From assembly GCA_035411585.1 (NCBI GenBank), contig DAONTI010000005.1:88206-152205 (forward strand): 64,000 nucleotides of DNA. Direction: 5' to 3'. The stretch is from MWDV01 sp002070715 (GTDB taxonomy: Bacteria > Verrucomicrobiota > Verrucomicrobiia > Limisphaerales > MWDV01). Under the pieces are notes generated by a model, which saw only the letters and a list, made by a program, of their open reading frames with translations, ran no database searches and had not been told where the DNA came from. Positions within the stretch are counted from its first letter, which is position 1, and every line of letters begins with the position of its first letter. The position numbers and the translations under genes were made by a program. This document shows positions 34,333 through 46,877 of the stretch, in pieces.

Positions 34333-35202
34333 GTGAAATCCACTTGGGCCAACAACAAATCCGAGATGGGCGGCGTCCCCGGTTGGCGGGGTTTGCCCGG
34401 AGCGTTCCGGCTCACGCGCTATTTCCGCATCTACGGTGCCTTGTGGCGGAATTCCGTCACCCGGGAGATGACGTTCAAAAGCAACTTCATCCTCTGGATC
34501 ATCGTCGAGTTGCTTTGGTTCGCCATGCAGTTGTGTTTCATCAACGTGCTTTACCTGCACACGGAGTCCATCGGGACCTGGTCCCAGTGGCAGGTGGTGT
34601 TGCTGATCGGCGCGGCGCACTTCATTCAGGAAATTTTCCAGGCATTTTTTCTGGTCAACTGCACCCACCTGAGCGAACTGGTCCGCACCGGTAAACTGGA
34701 TTTCCTCTTGTTGCTGCCGGCCAACACGCGTTTCATCGTCTCGCTGCGGCAGGTGGACTTGGGCAGTTTTGTGAACGCCGGCACCGCCGTTGCTGTGATG
34801 GTTTATGCGGCGCGCCAGCTCGGGCTGACGCCGGGCGCGGCCCAGATCGCGGGATTTCTGGGGCTGTGCGCGTTCGGCATTTTGATCCATTACTCGCTCA
34901 TGTTCCTGTTGGCGTCCGTGAGTTTCTGGACGGTCAAGGCCCAGGGCATTGTCTGGGGGTATTACAACCTCTTTCAAATCGCCCGGCTGCCGGACGAAGC
35001 GTTCCGGGGATTGTTCAAGATGACGTTCACTTTCATTTTTCCCGTGCTGTTGATCTCGAACGTGCCGGTGCGTTTGCTGGCGGAGAAACTGGAATCACCG
35101 GCGTTGATCTTGCAACTGGTGGGGCTGGCTTTGACGTGCGCGGTGGTTTCGGAACTGGGGTGGCGGTTTTCCGTCCGCCGCTATACCAGCGCGAGCTCGT
35201 GA
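34333..35202 (+). CDS. ABC-2 family permease (second of a pair)
   Basis: A 289-residue partner of the preceding permease, with six membrane segments after a cytosolic N-terminus of about 45 residues. LSELVRTGKLDFLLLLPANT occupies the same place as the coupling region of the first permease, and both belong to the same ABC-2 subgroup. The start is GTG at 34333 with a purine-rich run before it, though the ATG at 34366 is possible. They probably form a heterodimer energised by an ATPase encoded elsewhere. Confidence 0.85.
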   Translation: MKSTWANNKSEMGGVPGWRGLPGAFRLTRYFRIYGALWRNSVTREMTFKSNFILWIIVELLWFAMQLCFINVLYLHTESIGTWSQWQVVLLIGAAHFIQEIFQAFFLVNCTHLSELVRTGKLDFLLLLPANTRFIVSLRQVDLGSFVNAGTAVAVMVYAARQLGLTPGAAQIAGFLGLCAFGILIHYSLMFLLASVSFWTVKAQGIVWGYYNLFQIARLPDEAFRGLFKMTFTFIFPVLLISNVPVRLLAEKLESPALILQLVGLALTCAVVSELGWRFSVRRYTSASS

Positions 35203-35336
35203 CGGGCTCGACAAGGCGGCTTGTTCCGCAAGACGCCGGGTGATTTCGGTTCCTGAAGCGGCAACGGTGTCGGGATGACAGTTTTTACTTCTCGAACGTA
35301 GCTGCGGACTTCCGGCAAGTCGCGCGGATCATACCT

Positions 35337-36221
35337 TCATTTCCGCCGGCGGATGGTGATCTGCCGGGACAGCCCAATGCCGAGTCCCAGAAGAATAGCC
35401 AAGCTGCCCCACAGTTGGCCCCAGTGCCACGCCTCGTTCAAAGTCACTTTCGCAATCAACAATCCCAACACTGGTTGAATGAAAACGGTCAGCGCCGCGA
35501 CATTCACTTCCGCCGTCCGGATGACCACAAACCAGACGGCATAACCCACGACCGTGCAGATGACCGACAGGTAAATCAGCACCCCCCAGACGTGTCCAGG
35601 CAGCACGCGCGCGGCGGCCAGTGTCGCGCGGCCGTCCCAGAGCAGATTCACCGCTGCCCCCGCCAGCAACGCCACGGCCACGATTTTCAGAAGGCCCGCG
35701 CGGCCCAGCAACGGTTTGCCCATGACCGAATAGGCGGCTTCGCACACGAAGGAGGCGATGAACAATCCGTTGGCGGCCAGTCCGGGGAGATGAAAATCCG
35801 GCCGCCACACCCGCGCCATAAACACCGCGCCCGATAAGCCCAGCGCGAAACCGATCCAGCGGCGCGGGCCGATGTATTCGCGTAGGAAGAACGCGGCGGC
35901 CACGGACGCAACCAGCGGTTCCAATGCCATCAATACGGCGGCATCGGCGGCCTGGCCCATTTGCACACCGGCCACTTGCAACCGCGGCGCGAACACAAAA
36001 ACCATCACCCCCATCAACGCGGTGCGGATCAGATCGCGTCCTCGAGGCGCCACGCCGCCCAACCACGGCCAGCCGAGCGCCATTACCAGCGCGGCGAGGC
36101 CGTACCGGAGCGTGGCGACGCCGCCGGCGTCCAGATGCGGGGCCAGCGCCTTGAAGGCGGTGTATGTGCCCGCCCAGAAAAAATTCATGATGATCAGCAG
36201 AATCAGGTGCGCCGGCTTCAT
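35337..36221 (-). CDS. EamA/DMT-family transporter
   Basis: A 294-residue inner-membrane protein with ten predicted helices in two EamA repeats (about 5-135 and 155-285), the drug/metabolite transporter layout. AGTYTAFKALAPHLDAGGVA and ALEPLVASVAAAFFLREYIG in the first half and FIQPVLGLLIAKVTLNEAWH in the second are family-like. These carriers export amino acids, purines or other metabolites; the substrate cannot be deduced. It is divergent from secA. Confidence 0.85.
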   Translation of the reverse strand: MKPAHLILLIIMNFFWAGTYTAFKALAPHLDAGGVATLRYGLAALVMALGWPWLGGVAPRGRDLIRTALMGVMVFVFAPRLQVAGVQMGQAADAAVLMALEPLVASVAAAFFLREYIGPRRWIGFALGLSGAVFMARVWRPDFHLPGLAANGLFIASFVCEAAYSVMGKPLLGRAGLLKIVAVALLAGAAVNLLWDGRATLAAARVLPGHVWGVLIYLSVICTVVGYAVWFVVIRTAEVNVAALTVFIQPVLGLLIAKVTLNEAWHWGQLWGSLAILLGLGIGLSRQITIRRRK

Positions 36222-36321
36222 GCGTCGGCCAGAGCAAAGCGCGCCGCCTCCCCGGAAACAAGGCTCGATTCGCTGCGTCCCCGGCGGGTGTGCCGCGGTT
36301 GGGATCGAATTCGGTTAAGTT

Positions 36322-36350
36322 TTGACGGGGGGGATTTCTTCTCGTAGCGT
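36322..36350 (+). promoter_or_regulatory. Possible sigma-70 promoter of secA
   Basis: TTGACG (36322-36327), 17 bases, then TAGCGT (36345-36350), 27 bases before the secA ATG. The -10 box is weak. The layout resembles the proposed purA promoter. Confidence 0.4.
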
Positions 36351-36376
36351 TTTGCGCGCCATTTTCAACGGCCATC

Positions 36377-39445
<3,069 letters not shown>

Positions 39446-39585
39446 TCCGGCGGAGCGCGACGCTCATCTCCGCGCGGCCCCGGGTTTTTCTTGGACCGTC
39501 TGTCGGGCTAAGAATTTCCGTTCGCGGTGTCGGACTTTTCGGTACAAGCTTTTCGATACAAACTTAAACAATCCTGAGGAAAAAT

Positions 39586-40470
39586 ATGTTTACTGGCACC
39601 TACACCGCAATGATCACGCCGTTTCGCGGCGGCGCAATTGATGAACCGGCGCTCGCGCGCTTGATCCAACGCCAAATCAAGGCGGGTGTGGATGGCTTGG
39701 TGCCGGTCGGGACCACCGGCGAATCCGCCACGGTGGATTACGCCGAGCATATCCGGCTGATCGCGCTCTCCGTGAAGTTCGCGGCGGGCAAAACCAAGAT
39801 CATCGCCGGGACGGGGGCCAACTCCACCAAGGAGGCGATTTATCTCACCCAGGAAGCGGAGCAGGCGGGGGCGGATGCGTCGCTTCAAGTCGCCCCGTAT
39901 TACAACAAGCCGACGCAGGAAGGATTGTTCCAGCATTTCCGTGCGGTGGCGCGTGCCACCCGGTTGCCGCTCATCCTTTATAGCATTCCCAGCCGTTGCG
40001 GGATTGAGATCGGCGTGGACACCGTCCGGCGTCTGGCCGCCGCGTGCCCGAATATCGTCAGCATCAAGGAAGCCGGCGGCAGCGTGGATCGGGTCAGCCA
40101 GTTGCGCGCGGCGTTGGGGCCGAAATTCAGCATTCTGAGCGGCGACGATTCACTCACGTTGCCGTTCATGGCGGTGGGGGCGCAAGGTGTGATCAGTGTG
40201 GCCGCGAACGTCGTTCCCCGGGAGGTGGTCGCCCTGGTGCGCGCGTTCGCCAGCGGCGACGTGGTCCGCGCGCAGAAATGGCATGCAAAGTTATATCCAG
40301 TGTTCAAGGATTTGTTCATGGAAACGAACCCAATTCCCGTCAAAGCCGCGCTCGCCATGCTGGGCTTGATCGCGGAGGAATACCGGCTGCCGCTCGTGCC
40401 GATGGCGGCGGCCAATCGCGCGCGCCTGGCGCAGACGCTCAAAGCGTGCGGCGTGTTGAAACGGGTTTGA
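39586..40470 (+). CDS. dapA: 4-hydroxy-tetrahydrodipicolinate synthase
   Basis: Condenses pyruvate with aspartate semialdehyde in the lysine/diaminopimelate pathway. It is 294 residues. The Schiff-base Lys161 (NIVSIKEAGGS), the catalytic Tyr in LILYSIPSR (132) and the threonine pair in VGTTGES (43-44) are at their standard positions, as is YYNKPTQEG. A GAGGAAAAAT ribosome site precedes the ATG. dapB follows 69 bases later, giving a dapA-dapB operon of consecutive steps. The product supplies peptidoglycan diaminopimelate as well as lysine. Confidence 0.97.
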   Translation: MFTGTYTAMITPFRGGAIDEPALARLIQRQIKAGVDGLVPVGTTGESATVDYAEHIRLIALSVKFAAGKTKIIAGTGANSTKEAIYLTQEAEQAGADASLQVAPYYNKPTQEGLFQHFRAVARATRLPLILYSIPSRCGIEIGVDTVRRLAAACPNIVSIKEAGGSVDRVSQLRAALGPKFSILSGDDSLTLPFMAVGAQGVISVAANVVPREVVALVRAFASGDVVRAQKWHAKLYPVFKDLFMETNPIPVKAALAMLGLIAEEYRLPLVPMAAANRARLAQTLKACGVLKRV

Positions 40471-40539
40471 AGCAGGGCGTTGCGGCGACGTCCCGCCCGG
40501 CGGCTTTTGTCTCCATTCAATGTCAGTTATTGCGAAACC

Positions 40540-41274
40540 ATGATCCGAGTCATCATTACCGGCGCCAAAGGCCGTATGGGCCAGGCACTGTTGGCGTGCG
40601 CGCCCAGTCATCCGGAGATTGAAGTCGTGGGCCGGATTGATCAGGGCGACGATCTGGCCACCGTGATCGGGCGCGGGGACGTGGTCGTTGATTTCAGTTC
40701 GCCCGCCGCCACCCCCGGCATTGCGGAACAATGCGCGGAGCAGGGGAAAGCCCTGGTCATTGGTACCACCGGACTGGCCGCGGCGGCGCAGTCGCGGATC
40801 ACAAATTGCGCTTCCCACATACCTATCGTTTGGGCTTCGAACTTCTCCACCGGCGTCAACACCCTTTTCTGGCTGACGCGCAAGGCGGCGGAAATTCTCG
40901 GCCCGGATTACGACTTGGAAATCGTGGAGATGCATCATCGGCTTAAGAAAGACGCCCCGAGCGGCACGGCGAAAACGCTGGCGGAAATCCTCGCCGGGGT
41001 GCGCCAGCAACAGCTCGCCAAAGTGGCGCGTCACGGTCGCGAGGGGTGGGTGGGAGAACGCACGCCGGAGGAAATTGGGCTGCACGCGATCCGCGGCGGC
41101 GACGTGGTGGGCGATCACACGGTCATTTTTGCCACACCGGGGGAACGGCTCGAACTCACCCACAAAGCGGCTAGCCGCGAAACCTTTGCCCACGGGGCGC
41201 TTCGCGCAGCGCGCTGGGTCGTGCGGCAGCCGCCGGGGCATTACGACATGCAAGACGTGTTGGGCTTGAAGTAA
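40540..41274 (+). CDS. dapB: 4-hydroxy-tetrahydrodipicolinate reductase
   Basis: NAD(P)H-dependent reductase following DapA in the same pathway. It is 244 residues. The dinucleotide loop is ITGAKGRMGQ (6-15). IVEMHHRLKKDAPSGTA carries the catalytic His-His and the substrate-binding Lys. The ATG at 40540 directly precedes the Rossmann strand (MIRVIITG); the upstream frame is unrelated. It is the second gene of the dapAB operon. Confidence 0.97.
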   Translation: MIRVIITGAKGRMGQALLACAPSHPEIEVVGRIDQGDDLATVIGRGDVVVDFSSPAATPGIAEQCAEQGKALVIGTTGLAAAAQSRITNCASHIPIVWASNFSTGVNTLFWLTRKAAEILGPDYDLEIVEMHHRLKKDAPSGTAKTLAEILAGVRQQQLAKVARHGREGWVGERTPEEIGLHAIRGGDVVGDHTVIFATPGERLELTHKAASRETFAHGALRAARWVVRQPPGHYDMQDVLGLK

Positions 41275-41431
41275 CCGAGGGATGTCAGGATGGGGTTGGC
41301 ATGTGTTTTCCGGAACGTTGGATTCCCACCGCTTCCCTTGGACGCCAGAAGTGGCGAGGGCAGGGCAGGGGAGGGTGAGTTCAAATTATCCGCATGGCAT
41401 TGAGTATGCTGGGATGGAGGAAATTTTTTAG

Positions 41432-41965
41432 ATGCCGGAACAAATCACAACCAAACTGCCGGCTTCCCTTGAGGACTACGCGTTTGTCGCCCTCGGTTCA
41501 AACTTGGGGGACTCGGTCCAAGTGATGCGTGAAGCGCAAGCGCGGTTGCGGGAGCTTTCCGAATATCCCTTGCTGGTGTCATCGCTCTGGCAGACGACGC
41601 CGGTGGATTGCCCGCCCGGCTCGCCGCCGTTTGTCAACGCCGTCATTGGGCTCCAGCCGCGGGAGGCGGAAACGCCGGAGTCCCTGCTGGCTCAATTACA
41701 AACGATGGAAAAAATGTTCGGGCGCCAACCCAAACGGATCCTTAACGAACCGCGTCCGTTGGACTTGGACCTGATCACCTTTGGGACGGCGACGCGGAAC
41801 ACGCCCCCGTTGATTCTTCCGCATCCCCGCGCGCACCAGCGGCGGTTTGTGCTTCAACCGCTGGCCGAGATTGCGCCGGACCTGATCCTGGCGGGACAGA
41901 CCAAAACCGTCGCCGCACTGCTCGCGGCGCTGGATACAAACGAAACTGTGACGCGCCTGGCGTGA
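41432..41965 (+). CDS. folK: 6-hydroxymethyl-7,8-dihydropterin pyrophosphokinase
   Basis: Transfers pyrophosphate from ATP to the pterin in folate synthesis. It has 177 residues, with an N-terminal addition of about 12 residues compared with E. coli FolK. FVALGSNLGDS, PFVNAVIGLQ and the signature RPLDLDLITFG are present, followed by LILPHPRAHQRRFVLQPLAEI. GGAGG lies before the ATG with a rather long spacing (about 11-12 bases), which may limit translation. It stands apart from the dap genes by 157 bases. Confidence 0.95.
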   Translation: MPEQITTKLPASLEDYAFVALGSNLGDSVQVMREAQARLRELSEYPLLVSSLWQTTPVDCPPGSPPFVNAVIGLQPREAETPESLLAQLQTMEKMFGRQPKRILNEPRPLDLDLITFGTATRNTPPLILPHPRAHQRRFVLQPLAEIAPDLILAGQTKTVAALLAALDTNETVTRLA

Positions 41966-41999
41966 GGAGTTCCGGTGAGCAGGGGACGGATAATCCGGT

Positions 42000-43412
42000 T
42001 CACGCCCGCCAACCGCGCCGGGGACGGGGGTTCACCCAGGCATTCAGTTCACGCAGGTTGGTCACGCGCATCTTTGGTCCATCCCACATCACCTTGCGCC
42101 CGGCCCCGGCTTTCATGGCCAGGTTGCCGAGCAGGGCGAATTCCGTCAGGCGCGTGCCGTAATCAAAACCGACTGCCGTTTCGATCCGGTCCGTGCGAAT
42201 GGCTTCGAGGAAATCCTCATAAATCCCTTTGGGCCGCGGCAATGTCTTGGGCGGCTCCGGTGTTTCCCGCATTTTTTGCCAGGGAACAATGTGCATCTTG
42301 TCGCCGTAGGTCGCGGTGTAAATAACCCCTTTTTCCCCGACGTAAAGGGTGCCGCTGTCGCTGCGGTCCAGTTCTTCGTCGGGGTATTGTGCGCGCAACT
42401 GGATCAGCAATTCAGGGAGATTGCGATTGTCGCCCCGGACCTGTCGCAAACGACCTTCAGGCCGTCCGGTGGTGGTCTGGTTGAGGCCTTCGTACCAATA
42501 CACGCGCAACGGCGGGAGGTCGCCCCGGGCCGGCACATCCCAGCGCACCCGGCTGCCCATTGGGTAGCGTTCGTCACTGCCGCCGCGCATGGCTTCCACT
42601 TCGATGCTGGTGGGGTGCTCCACTTTCAACGCCCAATAGACGCCGTCCAACACGTGGCAACCCATGTTGCCAATGGACCCGTTCCCGAAGTCATACCAGC
42701 CGTGCCACGAGTGCGGATGCAGATCGCTGTGAAAATCGCGGTACGGCGCCGGTCCGATCCATTCGTCCCAATGCAACCCGGCGGGCACGGCTTCCCGGGG
42801 TGGACGCGGGCCTTCGCCGCCATTGGCGCGATTGGTCCAACTGTGCGTTTCGGTGATCCGGCCAATGGCGCCGCTCCAGATATATTCGCAGAGCCGCCGG
42901 TATCCTTCCTCGCAATGCCCTTGGTTGCCCATTTGGGTGGCCACTTTGGATTTCGCGGCCCGGGCGCGCATGGCGCGGGCTTCCCCGACGCTGTGGCACA
43001 CCGGTTTCTCGCAATACACATGCTTGCCCAACTGCATGGCCAGCAACGCCGGCACCGCGTGTTGATGGTTCGGGGTGGCGATGAACACCGCGTCGAAATC
43101 CTTTTTCAATTTATCAAAAACCCGCCGGTAATCGGTGAAAACCTGGACGTGGGTCGCGTCGCGTTGTTTGTCTTGGAACCACTTGAAGACCGCAGCATGG
43201 CGGCTCTCGTCCACGTCCACAATAGCGACCAGATGTTCGTTGAGCGTGGCGCTCAAATGCGACATGCCGCGTCCGCCGCAGCCGATCTGGACACACCGGA
43301 TTTTATCCCCGGCGTTCCGGGCGTGGAGGAGGTTGTAGGGAGCGACAGACAGGGCGCCCGCCGCCAGCGCAGTTCGTTTCAAGAAAGCCCGACGAGTCAA
43401 AGCAGTGTTCAT
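42000..43412 (-). CDS. Gfo/Idh/MocA oxidoreductase with Tat signal
   Basis: A 470-residue NAD(P)-dependent oxidoreductase of the Gfo/Idh/MocA family. The N-terminus has a twin-arginine signal, LTRRAFLKRTALAAGALSV (5-23), so it should reach the periplasm folded with its nucleotide, as glucose-fructose oxidoreductase does. VQIGCGGRGMSHL (41-53) is the Rossmann loop and EKPVCHSVGEA the family's EKP motif. HSWHGWYDFGNGSIGNMGCH lies in the substrate half. This exported subfamily is common in Verrucomicrobia and Planctomycetes; its substrates, probably sugars or inositols, are unknown. The ATG at 43412 gives a compact Tat signal; 43421 and 43478 are alternatives. Confidence 0.9.
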   Translation of the reverse strand: MNTALTRRAFLKRTALAAGALSVAPYNLLHARNAGDKIRCVQIGCGGRGMSHLSATLNEHLVAIVDVDESRHAAVFKWFQDKQRDATHVQVFTDYRRVFDKLKKDFDAVFIATPNHQHAVPALLAMQLGKHVYCEKPVCHSVGEARAMRARAAKSKVATQMGNQGHCEEGYRRLCEYIWSGAIGRITETHSWTNRANGGEGPRPPREAVPAGLHWDEWIGPAPYRDFHSDLHPHSWHGWYDFGNGSIGNMGCHVLDGVYWALKVEHPTSIEVEAMRGGSDERYPMGSRVRWDVPARGDLPPLRVYWYEGLNQTTTGRPEGRLRQVRGDNRNLPELLIQLRAQYPDEELDRSDSGTLYVGEKGVIYTATYGDKMHIVPWQKMRETPEPPKTLPRPKGIYEDFLEAIRTDRIETAVGFDYGTRLTEFALLGNLAMKAGAGRKVMWDGPKMRVTNLRELNAWVNPRPRRGWRA

Positions 43413-43511
43413 GGGCGGCATTTTACCGCAACCGCACCGCGTAAGAAAAGTCCGCGCTTGAAAAAATGCCAACCGCACCCGGACCAGCGTCGCGCGACAG
43501 GTCCGTCAGAG

Positions 43512-46500
43512 TCAGGACCACGCGCATAAGCGCTCGAGGTGGGCCGCCGAGCCATCGCGCAACCAGCCGTCCAGTTGGGCCGGGTCCTTGAGTTGTTGTC
43601 CGCGCAACCGCGGGACGACCACAAACCGCGTGTCAATTTCGGGCAGCGCGCTCATGTCCACCCAGAGCTTCTCGAATTGGCACACTGGGAACACGTCTTC
43701 CTGGCCGTGGCCCCATCGTTTCTTCACATCTTTGATCGTGACGTACGTGGGCATTTTCGCCGCCAGCCGGCGGATGGCCGCCGTGATTTTCGCGTCGGTT
43801 TCGGCGTCTCCCTCGGCTGTCTTGAGGATGTCGGGGCGCGTGAGTTCGAAAACCGTCAACAACTGGTCCAGGTCAATCCAGCAGGTGTTGGAGTTGTAAT
43901 AGGCCAGACGGAACTCGATCTCCTCGCGCGGCAGGGCGAGGCCCTCCACCAACCGGACCCGTCCGTTCACGCGGGCCAGGCCGCCGCCGCGATCCTCAAG
44001 ACGCCGCGTGATGACTTCAAAAGTCAGGCAGGCGCCGCTCGCCAGATGCCGCCCCAGCAGCGCCGGGTCCACGTCCGCGCCGAGCGTGTCAATGTTGTGG
44101 AGCATGAGGTGGCGCAATTGGGGCCGTTCGCGCAGCAATTGTCCCAGCACGCCGTTGCGGAGCAGGTTGGGGATTTCATACCAGTGGCCCACGGGATGCA
44201 GGCATTGCAACGGCAGATTATTGGTGTAATCGCTGGCTTCGCCGACGCTGCGCGCCCATCCGATGAGCGCCGCTTGCAGGCTGTCCCGAACTTTCTGCGC
44301 CTGTTCATCGAGTAGTTGTTGCGGCATCTCCTCCCATAGGAACCGCAGGTCGCGTTCGGTCGGCACCAGGCGCAGGCCGATGAATTTGCCCGGCGACAAC
44401 CGCACCGGACCTTCGTAGCCGTAATGATTCTGGCGCGTCAAAAATTCCTGCGTCGGCGTATGGGACAGGTAACTCGTGGTGATGAGATGCGGCAGCCAGG
44501 TGCCGGCCTGCCGGGAAATCCGCCGGCTCTTGGCCAGATGGGTTTCGATGAAGGTGCGGTGTCGGCCTGCCAACCGGCAGAAAGGATGCAATGCCTTGAC
44601 CACGCCCGCGCCTTGGGTCCAACGCGACCCCGCCCCGGCCGCCAGCGTGACCACCGCCACTTCGCCCCGGCGGAGCGCCGCCAACCCTTGCGCGGCAAAT
44701 GCCGCCGTCTCCGTGGAGGTCGCCTCCGCCACCGTGAGGTCCGTCGGTTGAACCTCCTCAATCACGGTGCTGGCGGGGAGCCGGTTTTGGGTCAATCCAA
44801 TCCGGCCGTCTTTGAGATCGGCGCGGATCTGTTCGTGCTGGACGCGATCAAAACCATATTCCGCCAGCAAAGCCGCCAACGATTTACCGGCGCCGTCTTC
44901 CGCCTGACTGCGGGGCAGCAGGGCGTCAAACAGCGTCTGCACCATGCCGCGCAATTCCGGTTGCGTCCGGCAGGCGGCGCCAAATTTGTCCAACTCCGCC
45001 CGGCGCAGCGGGGAAAGGGCGTTGCGATCCAGTTTCAGCAACGGCGGCACCAGGAGCGCGTAATACCCGCCCGGCATCAGATTGGCCTCGTCCACGAGCA
45101 GATCGGCAAACGTGCCGCGTTCGTTGAGGGCGAAGTCATACACCACGGGCTCCATGGCGAACGGCAGGGCGTGCTGTAATTCTTGTTTCGCGCGGGACAT
45201 GATGGTTTGGAGCCGGGCTTGCGCCTCGGCCTTGCGATGCGGCGCAAAAATGAATCCCATGCCGCCGCCGCTCATGCCGCCCAGCATCCAGAAACCCCAG
45301 AAATCCGGGCCGAACGCGTCCCGCGCGCGGGCGATGAGGGTTTCGGTGTAATAGTTCGAGGCCCACGGGATGATGGTTTGGATCGGTTGTTGGAAGTTGC
45401 GCGTGGTGGCCGCGCCAATCGCGGGGACATCCCCCCGGCGCAAGGCGGCCAGGATGTCCTCAAGAATCCCCAGCATGCTCAGACGGGCCTGCCACTCCGG
45501 GCCGCAGCGCAACAGGTATTTCTCCGTGACCATTTCCAAAATCGGCCCGACGTTTTGCGCCATGCCGCCGTGGACCAAGACCAGGCTGTCCTGCAGTTGG
45601 GCGCGTGTTTCCGGGGAGCAATCGGCTTCGGTGAAAAGCCGGTGCGTCGGCATGAGCCGGCCCCGGCTGATGCCGCATTCCGGATCGCCTTCCGCAGCCA
45701 GCGCGCCTTCAATGAGTTTCATGCCGGGCCACACGCCGCCGGAGTCCTGCCAGCCGCCGCCCGAACCGCCCAGCCATTCGCCCAACAACGCCCGCGCCAA
45801 GACGATCCGCCGCTCGTTTTCCGCCAGCGGCCCGGTGAGCGAGCGCGCCTGTCTGGTCGCGCGCATGCAGACGCTGATCAGCGCGGCGAGCAGGTTTGTG
45901 GAAACCGCGAGACGCGATCCTTTCGGGATCCCGTTCACCCGGCTGACAATTTCCAGGCCGCGCCCCGGGCCCACGATGCGCGCGAGCAAATCAGCCAGGC
46001 TTTGCCCCGAGCCTTCGATTCCGGGCGGCACAATTCCGGACGCGATGACCGCCGCCTTGAGCAGGCCCAGATAATCCTTCGCGAAATCAAACACCTCGGC
46101 CAGATGCGTGAGATCCGCCGCGCAGCCCAGGTCCACACTGACCAGCCGCAACAGCGGTTCTTCGATGACGCGCAAATAGGCTTCCACCGGCGGGCGCGGT
46201 GTTGGATCGCGGCCATGCACGCCCAAGTCAATGGACACATTCAGCACCTTGGCGCCCTCGGGATAATCCATGCCGAGGAAAAAGATGTCGCTCCAGCCGC
46301 AATGGGTGAGGTCCATGCGGACGGGGGTGCGCTCGCGCAAAATCGGATACGCGCCACTCGCATCACGCACGGTCAACCCGGGATGAATCCGCAGCGGTTG
46401 ATCGGCGGGATGCCCCATGCGGAACATCCATTGATTGCCGCGCACCGAGCGCACGCTGCGGCGCACCTGATTGGCCAGCGTTTGAAAGGCCAGCCGGTGA

Positions 46501-46868
46501 TACGCGGCGGCCAGGGCACTGCACAGTCCGTCACTTGGTCCGTCAGCCGATTGGGCGGTCAGGAAACATTCGAGGGCTTCCTCAAACCGGCGCTGGAGCA
46601 GATGTTCGTATCCGGAAAAAGGAATCCGCCCCGGCGCCCGCGCGGAGGCCGCCAGCTTGGCCGGCAAATGAAACCGGTGAATCGCGTAGAGGAAAAACAA
46701 TGCGCGGACCCGTTCGTAAAGATTGTCCCGACGCCGCCGGAAATCATCCAGTGCCGCGCACTCGGCCAGCAGTTCAGCGGCGGAAAGAGTGGCGCACCGG
46801 GCGTCGAGCGATTGATGCCGCGTCGCGGCGTCGGCGGCCGTGATGAGCGATAAAAGCGAACCCGGCAT
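43512..46868 (-). CDS. Fucokinase-like GHMP kinase fused to a UDP-sugar pyrophosphorylase domain
   Basis: A 1118-residue cytosolic fusion. Residues 1-170 are helical and unassigned. Residues 180-610 resemble the GHMP kinase part of Fkp/FKGP and HddA: RTPVRMDLTHCGWSD (180-194), KVLNVSIDLG (207-216), the ATP loop region GIPKGSRLAVSTN (313-325), GGGWQDSGGVW (370-380) and FWMLGGMSGGGMGFIF (526-541). Residues 736-1090 resemble eukaryotic-type UDP-glucose/UDP-sugar pyrophosphorylase: VVTLAAGAGSRW (739-750), LMLHNIDTLGADVDP (921-935) and YYNSNTCWIDL (990-1000). The likely chemistry is sugar to sugar-1-phosphate to NDP-sugar in one polypeptide. The ATP loop is degenerate compared with PxGSGLGSSS. A GalU-like gene lies nine bases upstream in the same operon. 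Substrate unknown. Confidence 0.85.
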   Translation of the reverse strand: MPGSLLSLITAADAATRHQSLDARCATLSAAELLAECAALDDFRRRRDNLYERVRALFFLYAIHRFHLPAKLAASARAPGRIPFSGYEHLLQRRFEEALECFLTAQSADGPSDGLCSALAAAYHRLAFQTLANQVRRSVRSVRGNQWMFRMGHPADQPLRIHPGLTVRDASGAYPILRERTPVRMDLTHCGWSDIFFLGMDYPEGAKVLNVSIDLGVHGRDPTPRPPVEAYLRVIEEPLLRLVSVDLGCAADLTHLAEVFDFAKDYLGLLKAAVIASGIVPPGIEGSGQSLADLLARIVGPGRGLEIVSRVNGIPKGSRLAVSTNLLAALISVCMRATRQARSLTGPLAENERRIVLARALLGEWLGGSGGGWQDSGGVWPGMKLIEGALAAEGDPECGISRGRLMPTHRLFTEADCSPETRAQLQDSLVLVHGGMAQNVGPILEMVTEKYLLRCGPEWQARLSMLGILEDILAALRRGDVPAIGAATTRNFQQPIQTIIPWASNYYTETLIARARDAFGPDFWGFWMLGGMSGGGMGFIFAPHRKAEAQARLQTIMSRAKQELQHALPFAMEPVVYDFALNERGTFADLLVDEANLMPGGYYALLVPPLLKLDRNALSPLRRAELDKFGAACRTQPELRGMVQTLFDALLPRSQAEDGAGKSLAALLAEYGFDRVQHEQIRADLKDGRIGLTQNRLPASTVIEEVQPTDLTVAEATSTETAAFAAQGLAALRRGEVAVVTLAAGAGSRWTQGAGVVKALHPFCRLAGRHRTFIETHLAKSRRISRQAGTWLPHLITTSYLSHTPTQEFLTRQNHYGYEGPVRLSPGKFIGLRLVPTERDLRFLWEEMPQQLLDEQAQKVRDSLQAALIGWARSVGEASDYTNNLPLQCLHPVGHWYEIPNLLRNGVLGQLLRERPQLRHLMLHNIDTLGADVDPALLGRHLASGACLTFEVITRRLEDRGGGLARVNGRVRLVEGLALPREEIEFRLAYYNSNTCWIDLDQLLTVFELTRPDILKTAEGDAETDAKITAAIRRLAAKMPTYVTIKDVKKRWGHGQEDVFPVCQFEKLWVDMSALPEIDTRFVVVPRLRGQQLKDPAQLDGWLRDGSAAHLERLCAWS

Positions 46869-46877
46869 GGGAGGGGA

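Noticed and set aside
45183..46853. 556-codon plus-strand frame opposite the kinase/pyrophosphorylase fusion
   Set aside because: Antisense shadow: Arg/Gln/His-rich with no domain, whereas the minus strand has conserved kinase and pyrophosphorylase motifs.
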